The notes under the pieces were generated by a model. That model made no database searches and was not told the origin of the DNA. It saw only the letters and a program-made list of their open reading frames with translations. A stretch of 64,000 nt of DNA from Cytobacillus oceanisediminis. GTDB taxonomy: Bacteria > Bacillota > Bacilli > Bacillales > Cytobacillaceae. Location of the stretch: assembly GCF_007830235.1 (NCBI RefSeq), contig NZ_VLKI01000003.1, positions 310,001 through 374,000 of the forward strand, in the 5' to 3' direction. The translations under genes and the position numbers were made by a program. Below, one piece after another: positions 17,032 through 26,413 of this stretch (position 1 is its first letter; each line of letters opens with the position of its first letter).

Positions 17032-18243
17032 ATGAGACTATTTTCCGATCTCAAGGATGAAGAAATAAAACAGGTCTTCTATAAAAAACCTGGATATTTT
17101 AATAAAAGATCCGATAGGGAATTGCTGGCATATGCAATGGGGGCAACCTTATATATGCCAGCAACGAGGCCTAATATCCATCAGGATCTGCTCTCAAAAA
17201 AGCATTCCGGCCTGACTTCAATGGTCATTTGCCTGGAGGATGCCATAGGAGATGATGAGGTTGAAAGGGCAGAAGAACTGCTGTCTTCAGAACTAGAAAG
17301 CCTGAGTATTGATTTGGCGAAAGGCCTTTTCCATGAAGATGACCTCCCATTAATTTTTGTGAGAATCAGAAGCTATGAGCAGCTCCTCAGAATGAAAAAC
17401 AGAATCCCAAATGGTTTGCATCTCTTAACAGGACTCGTGCTGCCCAAGTTTTCTCCAGCAGAGGGGAGCAGAATATTAAGCGAAATCGAAAACCTCAATG
17501 ACAGTGGTTATTGCTTATATGCAATGCCGATCCTGGAGACAAAACAGATCATTCAAAAGGAAACTAGGCTTAAGGAACTAATTGGCATTAAAAAGGTTCT
17601 GGACAGGTACGAGGATTTAATACTTAATGTCAGGATTGGAGCTACTGACTTTAGCGGCCTGTACGGTATCCGCAGAAACTCGGATACAACAGTTTACGAT
17701 ATCGCTGTCATAAGGGATTGTATTTCCGATATCATTAATGTATTTTTGCGTGCTGACAACCCGTACGTTATCTCCGGTCCTGTATGGGAATATTTCTCGT
17801 CGAAGGAACGCCTTCTTAAGCCTCAGATCAGGCAGACACCTTTCCGTGAGCGGCTGGGTCAGGATGGTATCAAAATGCGTACAGATTTGATTGACATGCA
17901 TATGGACGGGTTAATCAGGGAAATAGCCATGGATATCTCAAATGGCCTGACTGGCAAAACCATTATTCACCCCACCCATATCAGGCCTGTACAGGCTCTT
18001 AATACTGTGACGCTTGAAGAGTATCTGGACGCGAAAAGCATTGTGGATCAGGCAGGTGGAAAAACCGGTGTTATGAAAAGTTCTTACCAAAATAAAATGA
18101 ATGAAATTAAGCCTCATTTGTATTGGGCTAAAAAAATATTGTTGAAATCTGAAATTTACGGGGTGCTGCATGAGGAATACACATACATTGACATTCTCCA
18201 AAACGAAACATTCACTTCAGATCCTCAACTCGTTAAGCGTTGA
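17032..18243 (+). CDS. HpcH/HpaI aldolase / citrate-lyase-like protein of the Ter biosynthetic module
   Basis: A 403-residue protein of the HpcH/HpaI aldolase and CitE superfamily, in the variant found in Ter gene clusters. Motifs: LYMPATRPNI near residue 41, MVICLEDAIGDDE near 64 (acidic metal ligands), GATDFSGLYGIRR near 203 and KTIIHPTHI near 307. In published comparative analysis the partner genes that follow (PRTase, StiP, HAD) were predicted to make a nucleoside-like metabolite. The carbon-carbon lyase or ligase step here is inferred. The next gene overlaps it by 74 bp, which indicates tight coupling. Confidence 0.85.
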   Translation: MRLFSDLKDEEIKQVFYKKPGYFNKRSDRELLAYAMGATLYMPATRPNIHQDLLSKKHSGLTSMVICLEDAIGDDEVERAEELLSSELESLSIDLAKGLFHEDDLPLIFVRIRSYEQLLRMKNRIPNGLHLLTGLVLPKFSPAEGSRILSEIENLNDSGYCLYAMPILETKQIIQKETRLKELIGIKKVLDRYEDLILNVRIGATDFSGLYGIRRNSDTTVYDIAVIRDCISDIINVFLRADNPYVISGPVWEYFSSKERLLKPQIRQTPFRERLGQDGIKMRTDLIDMHMDGLIREIAMDISNGLTGKTIIHPTHIRPVQALNTVTLEEYLDAKSIVDQAGGKTGVMKSSYQNKMNEIKPHLYWAKKILLKSEIYGVLHEEYTYIDILQNETFTSDPQLVKR

Positions 18244-19546
18244 GATCGATATTACGGAAAATCCATATGAAATTCCTGCAGAGGACTTATTTATCATGGC
18301 GGCGAGGATTAATAAAAAAAGGTCCTTTTTGTTTGTCAGCAAAGTTCTTGGGAAGCATATTCCCATTAATCCGCAGATCGGCCTTTTGACTGGCGAACTG
18401 CTTGCCAACCGTTATATGGAAAAGGTTAAGAAAAAGGAGACAGGAAAAAACGCTGAGCTTCTTTCTGCATTTAGGAACGGTACAGTGGCTGTTAATGGAA
18501 GTCCATTTATTGATGACGAAGAAAGACCGGTTATTATTGGATTTGCAGAAACAGCAACCGCGCTTGGACATGCTTTTTTCCAATCATTTAAAAAAGCGGA
18601 TTTCTTTCATACTACGAGAGAGCAACTAGTGGATAAGGATCCTGTTATTACATTCGAAGAAGAGCATTCCCATGCTACTTCACACCGCTGCTATATCGAT
18701 GAAATTATTTTAGATAATAAAAGGGAAATTATCCTTGTCGATGATGAAATGACTACCGGAAAAACAGCTATCAATATTATCCGGTCCATTCATGCCAGAT
18801 TTCCCAGAAAAGTATATACAGTTGTATCTATTTTGGATTGGCGTTCTGAAAAAGATCAGAAGGGCTTTGATCAACTGGAAAAGGAATTGGGCATTATTAT
18901 CCATAGTGTCTCACTTTTAAAAGGAAGAATTCGTATTGAAGGTTCGCCTGATGCAAGTGAAAATCATGCAAAACCTCGAATAGACGAAGATCCTGCGGTA
19001 ATTTCATATATTCATATAAACAAAGATTTCCCGAACCTGCTAAATCAGGTGGCCGGACCATCTATTACTCTAGGTGGAGATATTAGGCATGTACCTTATG
19101 TAAAGGAATCCGGCCGGTTTGGATTGGATGCGGAAGGCCAAACCAGGTTAAATCAGTCACTTATGGAGATTGGGCGGTTTCTTTCAAGTAAACGGGATGG
19201 GCAGAACACATTATGCTTGGGTACAGGAGAGTTTATGTATATCCCGATGAAACTCGCTTCTTTAATGGGGGAAGGGATTAAGTTCCATTCAACGACCCGG
19301 AGCCCGATTTTTGTAAAGAATGAAGGAAATTACGGTGCTCAATTTGGTTTTTCTTTCCCAAATCCTGAAGACCTAGACATGGCTCAGTTTGTTTATAACA
19401 TTCCTGAAGGATGCTATGATGAGGTATTTCTGTTTTTTGAGAGAGAGACAGCTAGTAGTGCACTTGAACCTCTTATCAGCAATATAAAGAAATATATTAA
19501 GCATATTAAGATCGTTTTCTTCAATGGTGGTGAATCAAATGACTAG
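18170..19546 (+). CDS. Ter-cluster phosphoribosyltransferase with TRSP-type C-terminus
   Basis: A 458-residue protein. The N-terminal half carries a PRTase fold, with the PRPP loop EIILVDDEMTTGKTAINII near residue 187 and the phosphate-contact ETATALGHAFF near 127. The C-terminal ~150 residues (GRFGLDAEGQTR, LCLGTGEFMYIPMKLA, FHSTTRSPI) match the TRSP-type domain found with it in Ter clusters. The predicted reaction is transfer to or from a ribose phosphate in the Ter metabolite pathway. I keep the start at 18170, with CGGGGTG upstream, because the ENPYEIP region before the next ATG looks conserved. Confidence 0.83.
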   Translation: MRNTHTLTFSKTKHSLQILNSLSVEIDITENPYEIPAEDLFIMAARINKKRSFLFVSKVLGKHIPINPQIGLLTGELLANRYMEKVKKKETGKNAELLSAFRNGTVAVNGSPFIDDEERPVIIGFAETATALGHAFFQSFKKADFFHTTREQLVDKDPVITFEEEHSHATSHRCYIDEIILDNKREIILVDDEMTTGKTAINIIRSIHARFPRKVYTVVSILDWRSEKDQKGFDQLEKELGIIIHSVSLLKGRIRIEGSPDASENHAKPRIDEDPAVISYIHINKDFPNLLNQVAGPSITLGGDIRHVPYVKESGRFGLDAEGQTRLNQSLMEIGRFLSSKRDGQNTLCLGTGEFMYIPMKLASLMGEGIKFHSTTRSPIFVKNEGNYGAQFGFSFPNPEDLDMAQFVYNIPEGCYDEVFLFFERETASSALEPLISNIKKYIKHIKIVFFNGGESND

Positions 19547-20657
19547 AGCTGCAGATCAAAAGAATCAATTTGGTTCATATAGTGAAAATGATGTCGTTTT
19601 TTTATTAAAGGATTTAAGCAGCTTTTCTCTTGAGGGAACAATTGAGCAAAGGGAAAAAAATATTCAGTCCGGCCAGCATTACAGTGAAACACTGCCGATT
19701 GAGTACCAGCCTCCCGAAAATTACCTGAGCATTTTCTGGGAAACACTTGTAGAGTACAAACGAAAAGTAGCCTTGTGCACAGGCATTGTTTCTGAACAGT
19801 TATGGAGACTAAAAGGTGAAAATACGATTTTAGTTTCATTAGCAAGAGCAGGTACGCCGGTTGGCATTTTAATAAAACGGTATCTTTCTGAAATCTATGG
19901 GGTGAACCTGCCGCATTACAGCATATCAATTATCAGGGACAGGGGAATTGATGAAAACGCAATTAAACATATTTTAAAAACCCACCCTGGAAGCAATATA
20001 CAATTTGTTGACGGCTGGACGGGAAAAGGGGCTATTTCGATAGAATTGACCAAGGCTTGCAAGGGGTTCCATGAAACTTACGGTGTTTTGCTGGACGATA
20101 CATTGGCCGTACTTGCAGATCCTGGGCATTGCACGACTCTTTATGGGACTAGGGAAGACTTTTTAATTCCAAGTGCCTGCCTAAACTCGACAGTTTCCGG
20201 GCTGGTAAGCAGAACTGTTTTGAATAATAACTTAATTGGGCCTAGTGATTTTCATGGTGCCAAATATTATAAAGAGCTGGAGAGTGCGGATGTTTCGAAT
20301 GAATATCTTTCAGCTGTAGGAAATGAGTTTCAATCCATTAAGCAAGAAGCTGCAGAACGAGCGGCAGTCCTGATGGAAAACCCAGGGGAAGCAACCTTTC
20401 AGGGAATGGAAGAGATCCGGGAAATTAAAGAAGAATTTAAAATTGAATCGATTAATTTTGTGAAGCCTGGTGTTGGGGAGACAACTAGGGTTCTTCTCAG
20501 AAGGCTTCCTTGGAAAATTCTGATGAAAGATCCGGAGAGTCCCTATGTCCGCCATATTGTAATGCTGGCCGTGGAGCGCAATGTTGATATTATCCATTAT
20601 CCCAACATGAGCTACACCTGCTGCGGATTAATTAAAAAGGCGGGGATAGAACAGTGA
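19539..20657 (+). CDS. StiP family (predicted cysteine protease/PELOTA-type) Ter-module protein
   Basis: A 372-residue protein of the family named cysteine protease StiP. It contains the ILVSLARAGTPVGILIKRYL block near residue 105, a C-terminal PELOTA-like RNA-binding region (VLLRRLPWKILMKDP) and a conserved CC pair in SYTCCGLIKKAG at the very end. It overlaps the PRTase stop by 8 bp and the HAD start by 4 bp, so the four genes form one translational unit. I chose the ATG at 19539 behind GGTGGTG over one 15 bases earlier. Biochemical activity is not established. Confidence 0.82.
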   Translation: MTRAADQKNQFGSYSENDVVFLLKDLSSFSLEGTIEQREKNIQSGQHYSETLPIEYQPPENYLSIFWETLVEYKRKVALCTGIVSEQLWRLKGENTILVSLARAGTPVGILIKRYLSEIYGVNLPHYSISIIRDRGIDENAIKHILKTHPGSNIQFVDGWTGKGAISIELTKACKGFHETYGVLLDDTLAVLADPGHCTTLYGTREDFLIPSACLNSTVSGLVSRTVLNNNLIGPSDFHGAKYYKELESADVSNEYLSAVGNEFQSIKQEAAERAAVLMENPGEATFQGMEEIREIKEEFKIESINFVKPGVGETTRVLLRRLPWKILMKDPESPYVRHIVMLAVERNVDIIHYPNMSYTCCGLIKKAGIEQ

Positions 20658-21442
20658 TAATGTTTGCATCGGATTTGGACAGAACACTTATTTATTCTGA
20701 CAGGGCACTCGCTGATTTAGGACATCCCGGCAGAGGCAGCTTAGTAGGGGTTGAGCGCAAAGACGGACAGGAAATTGCCTTCATGACAAAGGAGGCGCAC
20801 GAGAAATTAAAAGAGGTCTGCTCTCATATGCTCTTTGTTCCTGTTACTACAAGAACTTACGAACAATTTAACCGGGTATTTATTTTTCAGGAAGATTTTC
20901 CGGTACCCTATGCTGTTACATCGAATGGGGCAAATATTCATTTTCATGGGAACCCGATGGAGGAATGGGCGGCATTTGTCCGGGGTCGTTTAAAGACCGA
21001 GTGTGCCATTTTTGAGGATATGGTAGAAAAAACGAAAGGATATGAGTTGAACGGGACCCTTAAAGCAGCTGATGACCTTTTCTTTTATTATATCTTGAGC
21101 GAGAAAATAACAAGTGAAGCCCAAGGCGTTATAAGCAGTATGGCTGAATCCTTTGGTTGGAGAGTTTCCCTGCAGGGCCGAAAGCTTTATTTTATGCCTA
21201 ACCCAATATGTAAAGGCGAGGCAGTGAAGTTTATTAAGGACCGGGAAGGGATATGCTCTGTTTATGGAGCGGGGGATTCAGTGCTAGACCATGATTTTCT
21301 GCAGTTTTGCGATTATCCGTATGTGCCAAACCATGGGGAGCTTGCCAAATATAAATCACTTTGCCTTCCATATAAAATTTCCAATAACAGGGGAGTTAAA
21401 GCCGGTGAAGAAATTCTGGCTGACATATTGAACAATATTTAG
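20654..21442 (+). CDS. HAD superfamily phosphatase of the Ter module
   Basis: A 262-residue HAD hydrolase of the Cof/mannosyl-3-phosphoglycerate phosphatase type. The DxDxT nucleophile motif is FASDLDRTLI (residues 4-13), motif II is PVTTRTYEQ and motif IV is VYGAGDSVLDHDFL. A C2-type cap lies between. It probably dephosphorylates the intermediate made by the preceding enzymes; this is inferred from position. A GTG start overlapping the StiP stop (GTGA) has GGCGGGG at good spacing. An ATG two codons later is the alternative. Confidence 0.85.
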   Translation: MIMFASDLDRTLIYSDRALADLGHPGRGSLVGVERKDGQEIAFMTKEAHEKLKEVCSHMLFVPVTTRTYEQFNRVFIFQEDFPVPYAVTSNGANIHFHGNPMEEWAAFVRGRLKTECAIFEDMVEKTKGYELNGTLKAADDLFFYYILSEKITSEAQGVISSMAESFGWRVSLQGRKLYFMPNPICKGEAVKFIKDREGICSVYGAGDSVLDHDFLQFCDYPYVPNHGELAKYKSLCLPYKISNNRGVKAGEEILADILNNI

Positions 21443-21450
21443 CAAAAAAT

Positions 21451-21699
21451 TTAATCCGGCTGGTCCCCCAGCCATTTTTTTAAAGCCAAAAACAAGCAGA
21501 AGCCAAACGTATTAGCTCCTATAAATATTAAACTGCCAATAGCGAGTGATTGATGCAGTGAAAAAGTAAGCATTGCCAGAAGAAAAGACCAAAAAAAGAC
21601 GTCCATGAAAACAAAAGAACTTGAACACAAAACATTTTTTATGATATCTAAATCATCCTCAATACCTCGGTATCTTGCTCTTCCAAAAAGCAGCCTCAT
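21451..21699 (-). CDS. Small two-helix membrane protein, antisense inside the Ter island
   Basis: An 82-residue frame with AAGGTGAG in front of its ATG. Residues ~31-53 (FVFMDVFFWSFLLAMLTFS) and ~53-75 (SLAIGSLIFIGANTFGFCLF) are hydrophobic helices. The N-terminus is basic and the C-terminus ends in WLGDQPD. I do not recognise the family. It is convergent with the HAD gene and separates the metabolite module from yceG. It may be a local insertion or a lineage-specific Ter partner. Confidence 0.65.
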   Translation of the reverse strand: MRLLFGRARYRGIEDDLDIIKNVLCSSSFVFMDVFFWSFLLAMLTFSLHQSLAIGSLIFIGANTFGFCLFLALKKWLGDQPD

Positions 21700-21827
21700 A
21701 CTAACTCACCTTCTTCTGCGGGGTACTCCCAATTTATGCTGGGACGGGAATAAAGGTGAAAGCGGCCAATTTGAGGGTCTGGAAATAAAACCTTAGCATA
21801 CAGGAATCAATGATTATTTACCTAAAA

Positions 21828-21854
21828 TGAAACTTTTTTCTCTGTTATTACGTA
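21828..21854 (+). promoter_or_regulatory. Predicted sigma-W-type (ECF) promoter of yceG-telA-terD
   Basis: TGAAAC (21828-21833), 17 bp, then CGTA (21851-21854). This is the same element type as at 15388, with a spacer one base longer. It gives a leader of about 170 nt before yceG, containing a GC-rich hairpin region (21930-21980: GCCGGC and GCGC arms) of unknown role. Confidence 0.6.
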
Positions 21855-22031
21855 GAAGAAAGTAAATCTAATTTAGAAAAAGCTTACATACCTATGATAT
21901 GATGGTAATAAGTTTACATATTTCTGCCGGCTTTTATTTTTGCCAGCGCGGGCGCTTTGGTGGAAAGGCGCTGATTTACTAGTTTTAAATAATGCTAAGC
22001 CATCTTTCGCTCATAGAGGGAAGGGATATAA

Positions 22032-23675
22032 ATGAACCCATCATATAGTCAAATTAAAGCTCACATGCTGCAGGTTACATATGAAAACTGGCTTTCACAG
22101 CTGAAACAGCCCATTCCTGAGAGGGAGAAATTTTCTGAGGAACAGCACACACTCCATGTCGGACAAATTGTTGCCCGTTTTCTCGGAATTCCTTTGGACG
22201 AAGACGTTTATTATAACCGCCTATTCGACCTTACCCACACAGAAGATGCGGGCCTGTTGCTTTTAAGTGAAGACCATCTTGATAAAACAATAAACAATCA
22301 GCAATTTCAAGCGATCCAAAAGGTACTGAATATTAACCGCGAGCAAAATTTATCCATAAACCGATTTGCTGCTTTTCTTGACGGCGAACAGCTGCTGATG
22401 AAATCGCCAGTGCCTTCCTTGCACAGAAAAATAAGAGAAGCAATGATCAAAATGCTGAAGCTGTTTTCTGAAAGTGAACCGGATGGTTTGAAGAATCAGG
22501 AAATTCGCCGGGTACTTGTCGATGTCATTAAGTGGTCCTTCAACCATCTCGGACACCAGATTAAGAAAACTGATCCCGAAAAAGCCATGCCTAAAATCCT
22601 ATGGTACGGCGATGGGAAAAAGAGCCATTTTTATTTTTTGTACTACTTGTTAAGTCTGGGTTGCGACATTATTTATTTTTCTCCATCAGGCGAGGATCTT
22701 CTTGCAAAAGTAGGAACAGACATCCAGGAGTCATTTGTCCATCATTATCCAGAGAAGAAGAAGCCCGAGCCTTTTCCGAAAGAAAAAAGGAGAAGGAGCG
22801 CAACAGTTGCCTACAGAGCATCAAGGGAAATAGAAACAATCTTGAACCATGAGGGCTCCGGATTGTATAAACCATGGCAGCTCCGGGATTATACACCTTC
22901 TTCTGTCACATTAAAAACCACCTATGATGAATTATTTATTTTAATAAAAGAGAAGGCCATGATCCGGCCGAATTTTGAAGTGAAAGAAGGGCGGGTCATC
23001 ATTCCTTCTGTTTTTTCGAAAATTCAAGGTTTAAGCAAGAACCGGAAGGAGTACTGGGATCGGATACAAACGATAAGCCAGTATGACCAAAGTTTATTGA
23101 TCAGAAGGTTCCCTTTTACAAACAGCGTTAATAATGATTTTCGGTTCCATTACCGAAATGCCTTGGACAGTGAAGGGCTGCTTGATCCGGAAAAAATGGC
23201 GGGTGCCCACTATTGGAAATATCAGCATCTGCCTACCGGGCTGCAAAACGGAATAGCGATGGCCATTAGGAATATTTGTGCCCGTCCATATTTAAAGCCC
23301 CTCCCCCAAGAATCGGAAGAGGAGCTGAAAATTTATCTCTTTACACAAAGCATGCAGATTCCGCCCAGCATATTAAAGCTAATGCAGCAATTTGATTATT
23401 CTCAGGACGTTCCAAAGATCATTCTATACAACAATGAGCTGAATGGGACCATGGTAAGAACAGATGCAGCACTTCTATTGCTGCTCAATCAATTTGGGCT
23501 GGATCTTGTACTATATAATCCCCCAGGACATAACGATATTGAAAATTTCATTGCCGAAGGTCTATATGATGTCCACTGGCTGGAGGATGTTGTGTTTGAA
23601 CAGGAATTTAAAGAGCCTTCTTTTCTGAAGAAGGTCCTCTTTCAAGGATTATTAAAAAATTTAAAGGGTGATTGA
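22032..23675 (+). CDS. yceG: YceG family Ter-associated protein
   Basis: A 547-residue protein similar in length and context to B. subtilis YceG (about 537 residues), the partner of TelA in Ter operons. No transmembrane segments are visible. Recognisable stretches include LTHTEDAGLLLLSEDHLDKT near residue 67, PKILWYGDGKKSHFYFLYYL near 190 and NNDFRFHYRNALD near 370. A Rossmann-like segment carries PSGEDLL. The molecular activity is unknown. AGGGAAGGGA precedes the ATG. The telA ATG lies 2 bp past its stop. Confidence 0.85.
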   Translation: MNPSYSQIKAHMLQVTYENWLSQLKQPIPEREKFSEEQHTLHVGQIVARFLGIPLDEDVYYNRLFDLTHTEDAGLLLLSEDHLDKTINNQQFQAIQKVLNINREQNLSINRFAAFLDGEQLLMKSPVPSLHRKIREAMIKMLKLFSESEPDGLKNQEIRRVLVDVIKWSFNHLGHQIKKTDPEKAMPKILWYGDGKKSHFYFLYYLLSLGCDIIYFSPSGEDLLAKVGTDIQESFVHHYPEKKKPEPFPKEKRRRSATVAYRASREIETILNHEGSGLYKPWQLRDYTPSSVTLKTTYDELFILIKEKAMIRPNFEVKEGRVIIPSVFSKIQGLSKNRKEYWDRIQTISQYDQSLLIRRFPFTNSVNNDFRFHYRNALDSEGLLDPEKMAGAHYWKYQHLPTGLQNGIAMAIRNICARPYLKPLPQESEEELKIYLFTQSMQIPPSILKLMQQFDYSQDVPKIILYNNELNGTMVRTDAALLLLLNQFGLDLVLYNPPGHNDIENFIAEGLYDVHWLEDVVFEQEFKEPSFLKKVLFQGLLKNLKGD

Positions 23676-23677
23676 AA

Positions 23678-24784
23678 ATGAATCCGACTCAGCAAACAGA
23701 TTTAAATTTAACAACCCAGGTTCAGGATGACAAATTAACGGAAAATAAGGTATCTGAAATTAAGCTGGCATTAAGGCAGGAGCCCGAAGTGCAAAATTTG
23801 GCCAGATCCATTGACGAAAGGGACCAGATTCAGATCCTGGAATTCGGTAAAGAACCGGCTGTCCAAATCTCCCGCTTTTCTGATCAAATATTAAGCAATA
23901 TGCGATCCACGAAAGTAGAAGATTCTGGTGAGCTATTAAAGCAGCTTGGCAAGATTATGGACAAATTTGATAAAAAGGATTTTGAGCAAGGATCTAAAGG
24001 GATATTTGGAAAGCTTTTCAAGCGTGGAGAAAAAATGATTGAGAAGCTTTTTGGAAAATATCAGACAATGGGACAGGAAATTGACAAAGTCTATGTTGAA
24101 ATTTCCAAATACCAAAATGAAATGGTAGACTCCACTACTATGCTGGAACAAATGTATGAGCAGAATTACCAGTACTATTTGACGCTTGAGAAGTACGCTG
24201 TTGCCGGGCAAATGAAAGCTGATGAAGTTAAGGCCAATCAGCTTCCACAGCTTGAGGCCCGGGCTGCTCAAGGCGACCAAATGGCATCCATGCAGCTTGA
24301 TACTCTAAGAAACGCTATTGAGCTGCTGGAACAAAGGGTTTACGATCTTGAAATGGCAAAGATGGTTGCCCTGCAAACAGCACCGCAAATTCGTCTCCTG
24401 CAAAGAGGGAATACGAAGCTAATTGGAAAGATTAATTCAGCATTTGTTACAACCATTCCAATCTTTAAGAACGGCCTTATCCAGGCAGTTGCTGCAAAAA
24501 GGCAAAAGCTTGTTGCAGATTCTATGAGCGAGCTTGATAGAAGGACCAACGAAATGCTTGTGCGCAATGCTCAAAATATTTCAAACCAAAGTGCAGATAT
24601 CGCACGTCTGGCTGGCGGCCCAAGCATTAAGGTCGAGACAATTGAGGAATCCTGGAATATTATCATGAAGGGCATGCAGGAGACAAAATCGATCGAAGAA
24701 GAAAACAAGCGCTTGCGTCAAGAAGGTACGAGAAGGCTTGAGCAGCTTCAGGATAATTTTAAAAAAATGAAGCAGCAAGGTTAA
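23678..24784 (+). CDS. telA: Toxic anion resistance protein TelA (YceH)
   Basis: A 368-residue soluble, helix-rich TelA protein. It shows KLFKRGEKMIEKLFGKYQ (near residue 115) and a long coiled-coil region (DKVYVEISKYQNEMVDSTTML), plus LEQMYEQNYQYYLTLE. It ends in a charged EENKRLRQEGTRRLEQL tail. TelA proteins are associated with resistance to tellurite, cell-wall antibiotics and nisin; the mechanism is unresolved. The start is the ATG at 23678 behind AAAGGGTGAT. A TTG six bases earlier is too close to that ribosome site. Confidence 0.9.
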   Translation: MNPTQQTDLNLTTQVQDDKLTENKVSEIKLALRQEPEVQNLARSIDERDQIQILEFGKEPAVQISRFSDQILSNMRSTKVEDSGELLKQLGKIMDKFDKKDFEQGSKGIFGKLFKRGEKMIEKLFGKYQTMGQEIDKVYVEISKYQNEMVDSTTMLEQMYEQNYQYYLTLEKYAVAGQMKADEVKANQLPQLEARAAQGDQMASMQLDTLRNAIELLEQRVYDLEMAKMVALQTAPQIRLLQRGNTKLIGKINSAFVTTIPIFKNGLIQAVAAKRQKLVADSMSELDRRTNEMLVRNAQNISNQSADIARLAGGPSIKVETIEESWNIIMKGMQETKSIEEENKRLRQEGTRRLEQLQDNFKKMKQQG

Positions 24785-24836
24785 CCTGACTGCTCATTTT
24801 GATTAATAGAAAATAAATTAATGAGGTGGAAATGTT

Positions 24837-25448
24837 ATGGCAATTAACTTGCAAAAAGGACAGCGCGTCGACTTAACAAAAGGAAATCCAGGACTTTCTA
24901 AAATAATGGTAGGATTGGGCTGGGATCCTGTTCAAAACCGCGGAGGCGGCGGGCTTCTTGGATCACTATTTGGCGGAGGCGGCGGTGCGAACATCGATTG
25001 CGACGCTTCAGTTATTATGCTTGGTGAAAATGGGAAGCTAAGAAACAACAGTGACGTCATTTATTTTGGAAACTTAAGAAGCGGAGACGGAAGCGTTCAG
25101 CATACGGGAGATAATCTCACCGGAGATGGAGACGGCGATGACGAACAGGTAATGATTGATCTAAGCAGAGTGCCAGCACATATCCACAAGATGGTTTTTG
25201 TTGTAAACATTTATGATAGCGTAAAAAGGAAGCAGCATTTCGGAATGATTCAAAATGCGTTTATCCGCGTTGTAAATTCTTCCAACAAACAGGAAATGAT
25301 CCATTACAATCTCACAGATGACTATAGCGGAAAAAATAGTTTGATTGTTGGCGAGATTTACCGTCATGGAAGCGATTGGAAGTTTGCTGCTGTTGGAACT
25401 GGCACGGCATCACCAGGACTTTCCGATGTTGTTCGTTCATATACTTAA
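24837..25448 (+). CDS. TerD family stress protein (second copy, glycine-rich insertion)
   Basis: A 203-residue TerD paralog with the acidic loops NIDCDASVIMLGENGK and [15 protein letters not shown]. Unlike the copy at 15451 it has a glycine-rich insertion (GGGGLLGSLFGGGGG, near residues 36-51) before the first Ca-binding loop. Such loops occur in some TerD/TerX paralogs and may be flexible linkers. It ends the yceG-telA-terD operon and is followed by a strong terminator. Confidence 0.92.
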   Translation: MAINLQKGQRVDLTKGNPGLSKIMVGLGWDPVQNRGGGGLLGSLFGGGGGANIDCDASVIMLGENGKLRNNSDVIYFGNLRSGDGSVQHTGDNLTGDGDGDDEQVMIDLSRVPAHIHKMVFVVNIYDSVKRKQHFGMIQNAFIRVVNSSNKQEMIHYNLTDDYSGKNSLIVGEIYRHGSDWKFAAVGTGTASPGLSDVVRSYT

Positions 25449-25470
25449 TAATAACTAAATAACATAACTT

Positions 25471-25502
25471 AAAAGGACCCGCTATCAAGCCGGGTCCTTT
25501 TT
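25471..25502 (+). terminator. Intrinsic terminator of the Ter island
   Basis: AAAAGGACCCG and CGGGTCCTTTT form an 11-bp perfect stem, then T. Confidence 0.95.
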
Positions 25503-25706
25503 GAATTTTCGCTCAATTTTCCATGATTTGTTTCCATCAAATTGATTCTTCATATGTTATAATTTTAATAGAGTATTAGGACGTTAATCCTAGAAAATTC
25601 ATTCGATTATTCTCCTTGCAGGCAGTTACTTTTACCTTCTTAACATCCCGCAAAGCCCTGTTGCTCATATTTTATACATCTTAGACTTGCAGAAGGGATA
25701 ATGATA

Positions 25707-26408
25707 ATGCGTAAAATGGTTCTTACTTTTACTATAATGATTGTTTCCCTTGCACTTTTAGGGAATTCACAGGCTGCCCTTGGCGGCATAAAACTTAAAG
25801 ACTATCCTCAATCATCCAAACTTAAAGAATCTCTCATTCTAAATTCACCAGATTTGCTGGGCGATATTTTTATTTTGCCATTGGAGGCTTTTGATGAAGC
25901 CGAGGCTTCAAATATGATTTCAAGAGTGGACAATCTGCCCGCTTCGCTTCTATCAAAAATTGAGAATGAAGATATCTCCGTTAAATTATTTGTTGGGAAA
26001 TTGACTGATAATCCCACTGCCCAACATCTTGAGGGAGTAATCCCCAGGGGCTATAAAAGCGATACAACCTGGGATGATGTGCCTGGCATAGGGGGGGCTA
26101 AAACGGTCCTCGTAAAAATCGGCTTCAGTGAAAAGGGAAAAGGCCATGGGTCCATTAACCTGGAGCTGCATGAACTTGCCCATTCAATAGACCGGCACGT
26201 TTATAACGGCATCCGTTATAACCAAAAATTTCTTGCCGTGTGGAAAGCAGAGAAGGCCAAGCTATTCCCTGGACAGAGTTATTTTTTAACATTCCCAGAG
26301 GAATACTTCGCTGAAGCCTTTGCGATGTTTTTTGCAGGGGGAGAGTCACGAAAAATATTAAGGGTAAATGCACCGAAAACATATGACTTTATAAAAAAAT
26401 TAAAATAA
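25707..26408 (+). CDS. Secreted zinc metalloprotease, anthrax lethal-factor/Pro-Pro endopeptidase-like
   Basis: A 233-residue protein with an N-terminal signal peptide (MRKMVLTFTIMIVSLALL, cut near AQA-like NSQAALG). The HExxH-type zinc motif is LHELAHSID (His155, His159), and a second acidic motif EEYFAEAFAMFF lies about 43 residues later. This spacing and the FAEAFAxFF pattern are those of the ATLF-like domain seen in lethal factor and in PPEP proteases. Exported proteolysis is inferred. I use the ATG at 25707 because AGAAGGG is 9 bases upstream; the ATG at 25701 is only 3 bases from it. Confidence 0.8.
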   Translation: MRKMVLTFTIMIVSLALLGNSQAALGGIKLKDYPQSSKLKESLILNSPDLLGDIFILPLEAFDEAEASNMISRVDNLPASLLSKIENEDISVKLFVGKLTDNPTAQHLEGVIPRGYKSDTTWDDVPGIGGAKTVLVKIGFSEKGKGHGSINLELHELAHSIDRHVYNGIRYNQKFLAVWKAEKAKLFPGQSYFLTFPEEYFAEAFAMFFAGGESRKILRVNAPKTYDFIKKLK

Positions 26409-26413
26409 ATTTT

